Made by a program: the position numbers and the translations under genes. This document shows positions 26,049 to 32,424 of a stretch of DNA of 35,260 nt, one piece after another (the first letter of the stretch is position 1; each line of letters opens with the position of its first letter). Origin of the DNA: Acidobacteriota bacterium (GTDB lineage: Bacteria; Acidobacteriota; Vicinamibacteria; Vicinamibacterales; UBA2999); the NCBI GenBank assembly GCA_016192845.1, contig JACPTI010000007.1, positions 1 through 35,260 of the forward strand. Reading direction: 5' to 3'. Under the pieces are notes generated by a model, which was not told where the DNA came from, searched no databases, and saw only the letters and a list, made by a program, of their open reading frames with translations.

Positions 26049-28448
26049 ATGATTCAGACACACATCTGCCGCGGAGTGTTTCTGCTGTCGGTGATGCTGT
26101 GGCCGGTCGGCGCTGCAGCCGGCCGGCAGCAGGCAGCGCTGTCCGGCGTCGCGCTCGATCCGCCCGGGGCGCGGGTGCCGGGCGCCGCCGTCACGCTGGT
26201 CGCCGCCGCCGGCCGGCAGGTGCGTGAGACGACCACCGATGGGGATGGCGCCTACCGCTTCGAGGGGCTCGCGGACGGCCGGTATCAGGTCGTGGCCACC
26301 GCACCCGGGTTCGAAGCGTTCACGTCCGACCCGGTGTACGTGAGCGGCGGCGCTCGCCCGGTGGTCAACGTCATGTTGCACGTGGGGCCGCTGCGGCAGG
26401 CTGTCGTCGTGACCGCCGCCGCCTCGGACATCCCGCAGTCGCAGACGGGCGCGCCGGTCACCGTCATCGACACGGCGACGCTCGACGCGCTCAACAAGGC
26501 CGACGTGCTCGAAGCGCTCCGGTTGGTCCCCGGGTCGCACGTGGTGCAGACCGGCGCGCGCGGCGCGACTACCGCCATGTTCATCCGCGGCGGCGCGGCC
26601 AACTTCAACAAGGTGCTGGTGGACGGCGTGCCGGCCAACGACATCGGAGGCGCGTTCGATTTCGCGCAGATGTCGACCACCGGCATCGACCGCGTCGAGG
26701 TGCTGCGGCAGACCAACAGCGTGATGTACGGCAGCGATGCCCTGGCGGGCGTCATCGCGATCACGACGCGGCGCGGCCGCACCCGCGTGCCGGAGGTCAC
26801 CTACTCGGCCGACGGCGGCAACCTGGGGACGTTTGCCACGGAGGCCGGGATTGGCGGGGCCGTCAGACGCTTCGATTACTACTCGATGTACTCGCGCTTC
26901 CGGACCGACAACGACGTGCCGAACAACGCGTATCGCAACGGCACCTACGCCGGCCGCTTCGGCGTCGCGCTTGGCGGCGCGACGGACCTGAGCGGCACGA
27001 TCCGGCGCGCCGACACGCGTTACGAGAGCCCGAACGCCGTGAGGCTGTACGGGATCCCAGACGACTCGGCGCAGGACACCGATCTCACGTATGCGAGCGT
27101 CGCCGCGCAGTCCCAGATAACGAACGTCTGGCAGGGGGCGGTGCGGTTCGGCGCGACGGACCAGACGCTGCGATACGTGAATCCGACGCCCACGGGCGAG
27201 CCGGTCTTCGGCAATTACCTCGGGCGGCCCGTCACCCTGCGCGGCAACAACGGCCATACGGTGGCGGGGCGCGCCATCCTCGACTTCTTCGGCACCTATC
27301 CGTCGGTGTTCCAGCGGCGCACGACCCGGCTGGCGCTCGCTGGCGACACGACGTACCAGCTTACAGCGACGTGGGCCATCTCGGGCGGCGCGCGGTTCGA
27401 GCGCGAGCAGGGCTATAACGATCCCAAGGGCGACCCGACGGCGACACGCACCAACGGCGGCGGCTTCGTCGAAGTGCGCGGCGCCGTGATGAACCGCCAC
27501 CATGTGAGCGCCGGCCTCGGCGTCGAGCACAACGCGGTGTTCGGTGAAGCGGTCACACCGCGGGTGTCCGTGGCGTCCTACCTGCGGCAGCCCTCGTCGC
27601 GCGGGTTCGGTGACACCAGGCTGGTGCTGAACGCGGGAACCGGGATCAAGGCGCCCAGCGTGTTTCAGGAGCAATCGTCGCTCTACGCGCTCGTCAAGGG
27701 CACGCCGGCCGGCGCGGGCGTCGAACCGATCGGCCCGGAGCGCAGCCGGAGCTTCGATATCGGCGTCGAGCAGGCGATGGCGGGCGGGCGCGTCCGTGCG
27801 CGCCTCGCGTACTTCCACAACACGTTCACGGACCTGATTGAGTTTCTGAGCAAGACCGCGCTGCCACGGGCCGGCGTGCCGCAGGACGTGGCGAACGCGA
27901 CGCCGTTCGGCGCCTACATCAACTCACAGTCGTACAGGGCGGACGGCGTGGAGACGTCGGTCGAAGCGGCGGTGGCGCGGGACCTTCGGCTCACGGGGTC
28001 GTACACGTACCTCGACGCCGAGGTGACCGAGGCGTTCAGCGCGAGCGCGGCCTTCAACCCCGCCTTCCCGAACATCGCCATTGGCGCCTTTTCGCCGCTC
28101 GTGGGCCAGCGGCCGTTCCGGCGGCCGCCGCACTCGGGCGCGCTCTCGGCAATCTATACGCGCCAGCGCGGGCACGTCGCGCTGACCGGCTATTTCTCGG
28201 GCGCGTGGGACGACAGCACGTTCCTGACGGACCAGTTCTTCGGCAATTCGCTGCTGCTGCCAAACCGTGACCTGGCCGCCGGCTACCAGAAGATCGACCT
28301 CAGCGGCTCCTACCGGGTGCATCCCCGGCTCGAGGTGTACACCAGCATCGAGAACCTGCTCGATCGCGATTACGAGCAGTCGTTCGGGTTCCCCGCGCTG
28401 CCGCTGACGGCGCGGCTGGGATTCAGGGTCACCTTTGGCGGCGACTAG
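26049..28448 (+). CDS. TonB-dependent outer-membrane receptor
   Basis: A 799-residue receptor. The signal peptide (CRGVFLLSVMLWPVGAAAG) is followed by a carboxypeptidase-regulatory-like domain (LSGVALDPPGARVPGAAVTL ... RYQVVATAPGFE, about 30-105). The plug domain has ALNKADVLEALRLVPGSHVV, MFIRGGAANFNKVLVDGVP and RVEVLRQTNSVMYGSDALAG. The rest is a beta-barrel with the late PERSRSFDIGVEQ strand and terminal strand YEQSFGFPALPLTARLGFRVTF. It imports a large substrate using proton motive force; heme, another porphyrin or cobalamin is inferred from the chelatase operon. ATG 26049 gives a proper signal peptide; longer in-frame extension would run into the lipoprotein gene. Confidence 0.92.
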   Translation: MIQTHICRGVFLLSVMLWPVGAAAGRQQAALSGVALDPPGARVPGAAVTLVAAAGRQVRETTTDGDGAYRFEGLADGRYQVVATAPGFEAFTSDPVYVSGGARPVVNVMLHVGPLRQAVVVTAAASDIPQSQTGAPVTVIDTATLDALNKADVLEALRLVPGSHVVQTGARGATTAMFIRGGAANFNKVLVDGVPANDIGGAFDFAQMSTTGIDRVEVLRQTNSVMYGSDALAGVIAITTRRGRTRVPEVTYSADGGNLGTFATEAGIGGAVRRFDYYSMYSRFRTDNDVPNNAYRNGTYAGRFGVALGGATDLSGTIRRADTRYESPNAVRLYGIPDDSAQDTDLTYASVAAQSQITNVWQGAVRFGATDQTLRYVNPTPTGEPVFGNYLGRPVTLRGNNGHTVAGRAILDFFGTYPSVFQRRTTRLALAGDTTYQLTATWAISGGARFEREQGYNDPKGDPTATRTNGGGFVEVRGAVMNRHHVSAGLGVEHNAVFGEAVTPRVSVASYLRQPSSRGFGDTRLVLNAGTGIKAPSVFQEQSSLYALVKGTPAGAGVEPIGPERSRSFDIGVEQAMAGGRVRARLAYFHNTFTDLIEFLSKTALPRAGVPQDVANATPFGAYINSQSYRADGVETSVEAAVARDLRLTGSYTYLDAEVTEAFSASAAFNPAFPNIAIGAFSPLVGQRPFRRPPHSGALSAIYTRQRGHVALTGYFSGAWDDSTFLTDQFFGNSLLLPNRDLAAGYQKIDLSGSYRVHPRLEVYTSIENLLDRDYEQSFGFPALPLTARLGFRVTFGGD

Positions 28449-28457
28449 GGCAAGCCT

Positions 28458-28471
28458 AGTTCAGGTGAACT
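28458..28471. promoter_or_regulatory. Dyad AGTTCA-GG-TGAACT
   Basis: Perfect 6-bp half-sites with a 2-bp spacer, 10 bp after the TonB receptor stop and about 90 bp before the small membrane peptide gene. A candidate operator; no factor can be named. Confidence 0.35.
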
Positions 28472-28561
28472 GGAAAAAATTCCCGTTGTGGAGTGATTTG
28501 GGTTTCCCGCAAACTGAGAGGTATGAGGGAGACCTAGGTGTGGACTAGGTGGAGTATTGCA

Positions 28562-28660
28562 ATGGATATCATGGAAACGGTAATCGCGTGGATCACGGTG
28601 ATCGGCTTACTCGGCTTGGTGACGGGCGGCCTGGTGCACGCGCTCTTCTTCGGTTCCTGA
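28562..28660 (+). CDS. 32-residue single-pass membrane peptide
   Basis: The ORF MDIMETVIAWITVIGLLGLV then TGGLVHALFFGS spans the membrane once. A strong ribosome site GGTGGAG (28548-28554) lies 7 nt before ATG 28562, which is the main reason for calling it. The upstream 110 bp (28449-28561) is AT-richer and holds a dyad at 28458 and a CTAGGTG direct repeat (about 28533 and 28545), consistent with its own promoter. No family recognised. It could be a small regulatory membrane protein or a subunit. Confidence 0.55.
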   Translation: MDIMETVIAWITVIGLLGLVTGGLVHALFFGS

Positions 28661-28802
28661 TGGGGCATCGTTCGTCACATCGGGCGGGGCGCACCACGCG
28701 CGCGAGCATTCGATAAGCGAGCGCGGGAAGTCTTCGTCTGCCCTTTTCCAGACCGGGCCTCTCGAGCGAGGCGTTTTCCTCGAGCGCCTGAACCGCTTTG
28801 TC

Positions 28803-29963
28803 GTGAGGTTTAGGAACGGCGCGGCCGAGGGAATTGCCCACCTCGCCAATCCCGGTCGCCTCGCCGAGGTCCTCCTTCCCGGCACCGAGCTGCTCCTCGA
28901 GCGTTGCCCGCAGAACCGGATCGGCTGGAAGGTGATTGGCGCGACGTGGTCGGCGCGCTGGCCTGGCGACCGGCCACGCATCGTCTACCTCGACGCCACG
29001 CGGATGAACCGGCTGGCCGAGCGGCTCATTGCACAAGGGCTTATCCCCGAACTCCGCGGCTATCAGATCGACAAGAGAGAGGTCGCCGATGGCGGGTCGC
29101 GCTTCGATTTCCTGCTGCGCTCGGGGCGCTGCTGCTTTCTCCTGGAGGTCAAATCGGTCACGTTGGCCGAACGCGGCCTGGCCTTCTTCCCCGACGCCCG
29201 GACCGAGCGCGGCCGCCGTCACCTCCAGGAGCTGGCCCGCCATGGCGGGCGACCCGGCCACCGCACGGGCGTGCTGTTCCTTGTGCAGGGTGCGGTGGAC
29301 AGGTTCCTGCCCGACTTCCACAACGACCTGGAGTTCGCCCGAACGTTCCGCGCCGTCCGGCGCCGAGTCGAGTTTCTCGCCTATCGCATCGACCCCGCCC
29401 TCGGCGGCGACGGATGTCTCGCGTTTACTCGCCCGCCCACGCGACTCCGGGTCCCGTGGCGGCTTCTCGATGCCGGCGTGCGAGACGCTGGCCTGTACAT
29501 GCTTGTCTTGCAGTTGCCGCAGCAGACGTGCGTCGAGGTGGGTGGTCTTGGACCGCGCACGTTCCGGAGCGGATTCTACGTGTACACCGGCTCGGCCCGG
29601 CGCGGGCTCGGCGCGCGCATCGCACGACACCTCCGCCGGCGTAAGCGCTTCCACTGGCACATCGACTTCCTGCGGGCACACAGCTCGCAGGTGCGGGCGT
29701 TCCCGATTCGGGCCGCCTCAGACGAGTGCGAGCTCGCTGCAGAGGTGGCGCGCATCGGAGGCGAGCTCGTCGCGGACTTTGGCGCCTCCGACTGCCGTTG
29801 TGCCGGGCACCTCGCCTGGTTTCCGGAGATCCCGGTTCACACGGCGGCGTTCCAGGAGCTGCTCACCCGGATGCGGCACATGCCCGGGGCCGCTAATTCA
29901 TCTTCCGGAAGACCACCAGGAACAGATCGTTCGGCTGGCTCTGCGCCGACCACTGGCGGTTGA
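28803..29963 (+). CDS. SfsA / GIY-YIG (DUF123) fusion protein, start unresolved
   Basis: A two-domain protein. The N-terminal SfsA domain (AHLANPGRLAEVLLPG, ATRMNRLAERLIAQGLIPEL, GSRFDFLLRS, CCFLLEVKSVTLAERGLAFF, PDARTERGRRHLQEL) is a nuclease-like or DNA-binding fold. The C-terminal DUF123 domain (about residues 225-355) has SGFYVYTGSARRGLGARIARHL, HWHIDFLRA, ECELAAEV and FGASDCRCAGHL, a GIY-YIG-type fold. GTG 28803 is the only canonical start, yet the conserved SfsA beginning (VFLERLNRFVVRF) is encoded in frame just upstream at about 28770-28805, where no ATG, GTG or TTG exists. The last 30 residues overlap the convergent methyltransferase gene. Confidence 0.8.
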   Translation: MRFRNGAAEGIAHLANPGRLAEVLLPGTELLLERCPQNRIGWKVIGATWSARWPGDRPRIVYLDATRMNRLAERLIAQGLIPELRGYQIDKREVADGGSRFDFLLRSGRCCFLLEVKSVTLAERGLAFFPDARTERGRRHLQELARHGGRPGHRTGVLFLVQGAVDRFLPDFHNDLEFARTFRAVRRRVEFLAYRIDPALGGDGCLAFTRPPTRLRVPWRLLDAGVRDAGLYMLVLQLPQQTCVEVGGLGPRTFRSGFYVYTGSARRGLGARIARHLRRRKRFHWHIDFLRAHSSQVRAFPIRAASDECELAAEVARIGGELVADFGASDCRCAGHLAWFPEIPVHTAAFQELLTRMRHMPGAANSSSGRPPGTDRSAGSAPTTGG

Positions 29964-30558
29964 CGGTCACGGTCGTCAGACCGGCCGCATTCGCCTCGCT
30001 GATCACCACTTCCGGCGGCACCCCGTGGCCGCCCCGGTTCGCCGGGACGCCCGCCGGGATCTCGCTGTTCGGCCGCGGCGGGAAGTCGATCACCGCCAGC
30101 CGGCCGCCCGGCTTGAGCGCCGCCGCCATGCTCTTCACGATGTCCTGCGGCTGCGTGAGGTGGTGGTACGCGTCGCGGATCAGGATCGCGTCGCAGCAGC
30201 CGGGCGGCAAGTTCGTCGACCGCTCGGCGCCCGCCAGCACGGTTACGTTCGTCAGCCCTTCTTTTTTCGTGAACTCGCGCAGGAACGCGAGCTGCTTCTC
30301 GCCGATGTCGGTCGCATACACCTTCCCCGACGGCCCGGTCCACCTGCCGAACGCGACCGTCCAGGCGCCGAACCCGGCGCCGACGTCGGCGATCGCCAGC
30401 CCGGGTTTGAGCTCCAGCAGCTCCACCAGCCGCGGCACTTCGATGGCCGCCGACTTGAGCATCGCTTCGGTGAGGCCCTGCTGGCCCTGGGGCTGCTGGG
30501 CGACCAGCGAGGTAAATAGCAGCAGCAGAAGAACCGGCACGAACGCAGCTCTACGCAT
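29893..30558 (-). CDS. Exported SAM-methyltransferase-like protein
   Basis: A 221-residue class I methyltransferase fold: motif I IADVGAGFGAWTVAFGR, acidic loop YATDIGEKQL, AILIRDAYHHLTQPQDIVKS, and LKPGGRLAVIDFPPR. Unusually it begins with a clear signal peptide (MRRAAFVPVLLLLLFTSLVAQQ, cleavage after VA), although SAM is cytoplasmic. It may have lost catalysis, act before export, or bind another ligand. GGAG lies 10 nt upstream of ATG 30558. Its 3' end overlaps the SfsA fusion by 71 bp on the other strand, and a REP-like unit precedes it. Confidence 0.85.
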   Translation of the reverse strand: MRRAAFVPVLLLLLFTSLVAQQPQGQQGLTEAMLKSAAIEVPRLVELLELKPGLAIADVGAGFGAWTVAFGRWTGPSGKVYATDIGEKQLAFLREFTKKEGLTNVTVLAGAERSTNLPPGCCDAILIRDAYHHLTQPQDIVKSMAAALKPGGRLAVIDFPPRPNSEIPAGVPANRGGHGVPPEVVISEANAAGLTTVTVNRQWSAQSQPNDLFLVVFRKMN

Positions 30559-30582
30559 GAATGTGACTCCGCGGCTAGTGTC

Positions 30583-30609
30583 GGTCCGGCTGACGCCGGA
30601 CGCTACGTA
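30583..30609 (-). repeat. REP-like palindrome unit
   Basis: Minus-strand copy of the 27-nt unit: TACGTAGC head, then GTCCGGC / GCCGGAC stem with a GTCA loop. It lies in the short space between the zinc-ribbon gene and the methyltransferase gene. The stem is intact while the loop differs from the other copies. Confidence 0.75.
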
Positions 30610-30613
30610 CTCT

Positions 30614-31060
30614 TCACAACTTGAACAAGTCGTCGAACGCTTTGCGCGCGTCGTCGACGCGTGGCGTGGTGGTCTCGCGCTCGACGGTCGTGCGCGCGGC
30701 GTACAGCGTACATATGTTCTTCGTGTTCTTGGGTGAGATTCTCGCGGGGACCGGCTGCATGCACTCGAAGCGGCTGCCCGGATCGAAGTACGTGCACTGC
30801 GAGCAGCTGTGAAGCTCGATGGCGCACCGCGGACATCGGCTCTCGAACCCGACCTCCGCGTCGATGACGGCCCCGCACTGGGCGCAACGCACGACCTCGC
30901 GGAACCCCGGCATGTTGACCGGGCGTGGCCCGTCGCGCGAGATGCGGCGGGTGGCGGCGGGCGCCCCCGGCTCAGGCGCGGGCCGACCCGATGCCGGCTT
31001 CGGCTGCCGGTCCCGCTCGTCGTCCTGGTAGCCGCGCTGCCGGTATTTGCGGTCGCTCAT
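30614..31060 (-). CDS. Zinc-ribbon protein of unknown function
   Basis: A 148-residue soluble protein from ATG 31060. The N-terminal 60 residues are charged and Pro/Arg-rich (MSDRKYRQRGYQDDERDRQP). The core has at least two treble-clef or ribbon Cys pairs: VRCAQCGAVID, SRCPRCAIELHSCSQCTYFDPG and FECMQPV. The C-terminal part (NICTLYAARTTVERET ... ARKAFDDLFKL) is predicted helical. This pattern of a zinc ribbon followed by CSQCxxFDPxxxxEC recurs in uncharacterised Acidobacteriota proteins as far as I recall; no function is known. Confidence 0.75.
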   Translation of the reverse strand: MSDRKYRQRGYQDDERDRQPKPASGRPAPEPGAPAATRRISRDGPRPVNMPGFREVVRCAQCGAVIDAEVGFESRCPRCAIELHSCSQCTYFDPGSRFECMQPVPARISPKNTKNICTLYAARTTVERETTTPRVDDARKAFDDLFKL

Positions 31061-31105
31061 CGGGACACAAGTCTCATCAGCGGCGATTCTACGTCGGTTC
31101 GGCCG

Positions 31106-31122
31106 CCGGGGCCGCGCCCCGG
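31106..31122. terminator. GC-rich hairpin CCGGGGC-CGC-GCCCCGG
   Basis: A perfect 7-bp stem with a 3-nt loop, 46 bp upstream of the zinc-ribbon gene and downstream (on the minus strand) of the actF' scrap. It lacks a T-run, so a role in termination or attenuation is uncertain. Confidence 0.3.
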
Positions 31123-31163
31123 GGGCCACAGAAGAGGCCGATTACATTACCACGTGAAGTGGA

Positions 31164-31391
31164 TCACCGTTTGTGCATAGAATCTCGCGGTTTGCCCGGA
31201 GGCACTGTGGTTGGCTTGATCCTTTTTTCACAACATGGGGACGCGATCAGCCACGACCGGAAGAAGTGATCGCGGTCGACGAAAAACCCGACTGCGCAGG
31301 CGACCAGGCCAATGAGGCCGGCCGTCAGCGCACGGGAGCGCGGCAGCTCGATGTCGGCGGGCGGTGCGTAGGTCGTGGGCATCTCGGCCAT
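31164..31391 (-). pseudogene. actF: actF N-terminal scrap (alternative complex III), inverted
   Basis: The frame starts MAEMPTTYAPPADIELPRSR and continues ALTAGLIGLVACAVGFFVDR then DHFFRSWLIA, which matches the first membrane helix of ActF, the membrane subunit of alternative complex III (family pattern VDPxxFFxSYLxG). Homology stops at about 31242 and the frame runs into unrelated sequence. ActF is normally over 350 residues with ten helices. Its ATG overlaps the stop of the actE' scrap (ATGA), the normal actE-actF junction. Confidence 0.65.
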
Positions 31392-31550
31392 CAGCGGCCC
31401 TCCGGCGCGGGCTGGGCTTCGGGTTGTCCCGGTTGCGCGGTTGAGGCGCCGGACGGGGCCGGCTGATCGAGCTCACCCCGGCGCTCAACGGGCACGTCGT
31501 CGACCGAGGCGTGCTGACCCAACTGCAGCGCGCGGATGTAGGCCGCATTT
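31391..31550 (-). pseudogene. actE: actE C-terminal scrap, inverted
   Basis: The frame ending at 31391 reads NAAYIRALQLGQHASVDDVP then VERRGELDQPAP and a Pro/Glu tail. AAYIRALQLSQ is the usual C-terminal helix of the monoheme cytochrome c subunit ActE. The heme motif CxxCH and the rest are absent; upstream of about 31550 the frame shows no ActE likeness. With actF' it forms a roughly 0.3-kb piece of an act operon in the opposite direction to actA. Confidence 0.6.
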
Positions 31551-31776
31551 GCTTCTCCGCTTGATTTCGGCGCCGGCCCGATCTGAATCGACGGCTCCGC
31601 ACCCATGCGGGGTCCGGCTCCCGGGTAGGCGTCCGACCCCGATCGTCCACCTGCAAATAGTCCCGCTCGGGAGGGGCGCGCGCCCTTGACCCTCGTCCGA
31701 GTTCGTGGAAAAATCCCCGCCACGGACTCACGGCCTGGGCAACGGTCTTCTGGCGCCCCGGAGTCCTAGTCATTCA

Positions 31777-32424
31777 GTGGCCCAGATCTTTCCCCCTTGG
31801 TGGAACAAGCTCCCGATCGTGGCCGCCATCGCGGGTAGCCTCGGTCCGGCGCTCGCGATCGCGGGCGGCTGGTACTACTTTTCCCCCTGGTACACAGACG
31901 TGGGCTACCGTCCCGTTCAGCCCGTCCCGTACAGCCACAAGCTCCACGTCGGCCAGCTTGGTCTCGATTGCCGATACTGTCACGCCTCGGTCGAGATTTC
32001 TCCCGTTGCGAACGTGCCGCCCACGCGGACTTGCATGAACTGCCATCAGACCGTGAGGAGGGACAGCGAGACGCTCGCACCGATTCGGGAAAGCGCCCAG
32101 AGCGGCCGCCCGATGCGCTGGATTCGCGTCCACAAGCTTCCCGACTACGCCTATTTCGCCCACAACGTGCACGTGGCGGCAGGAATCGGCTGCGTCAGCT
32201 GCCACGGCCGCATCGATGAGATGGACACGGTCACCCAGATGACGCCGCTCAGCATGAGCTGGTGCCTCGACTGCCACCGCAACCCCGGTCTCCACAGACG
32301 CCCCACCTCGGAGGTCACCAACATGAGGTGGACCCCTCCGCGGGACGTCCAAACGCTCGCGGCGCAGCTCGACCGCGAACGACCGGTCAATCCGCCGACT
32401 GACTGTTCGGGGTGCCACCGGTGA
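31777..32424 (+). CDS. actA: Alternative complex III pentaheme cytochrome c subunit
   Basis: A 215-residue subunit of the quinol:electron-acceptor oxidoreductase (ACIII). One N-terminal membrane helix (LPIVAAIAGSLGPALAIAGG) anchors a periplasmic domain with five CxxCH heme motifs: CRYCH, CMNCH, CVSCH, CLDCH and CSGCH. GTG 31777 was chosen because it gives MAQIFPPWWNKLP, the typical start; the longer frame to 31705 adds an unlikely Pro/Arg-rich lead. It overlaps actB by 4 bp (GTGA). It passes electrons from the quinol-oxidising membrane subunits towards cytochrome c or an oxidase. Confidence 0.93.
   Translation: MAQIFPPWWNKLPIVAAIAGSLGPALAIAGGWYYFSPWYTDVGYRPVQPVPYSHKLHVGQLGLDCRYCHASVEISPVANVPPTRTCMNCHQTVRRDSETLAPIRESAQSGRPMRWIRVHKLPDYAYFAHNVHVAAGIGCVSCHGRIDEMDTVTQMTPLSMSWCLDCHRNPGLHRRPTSEVTNMRWTPPRDVQTLAAQLDRERPVNPPTDCSGCHR

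Noticed and set aside
25995..27818. 607-codon minus-strand frame opposite the TonB receptor
   Set aside because: Antisense shadow; the receptor shows complete plug and barrel signatures.
31228..31773. 181-codon minus-strand frame near actA
   Set aside because: Different frame from the actE'/actF' similarity, Arg/Pro-rich and without motifs.
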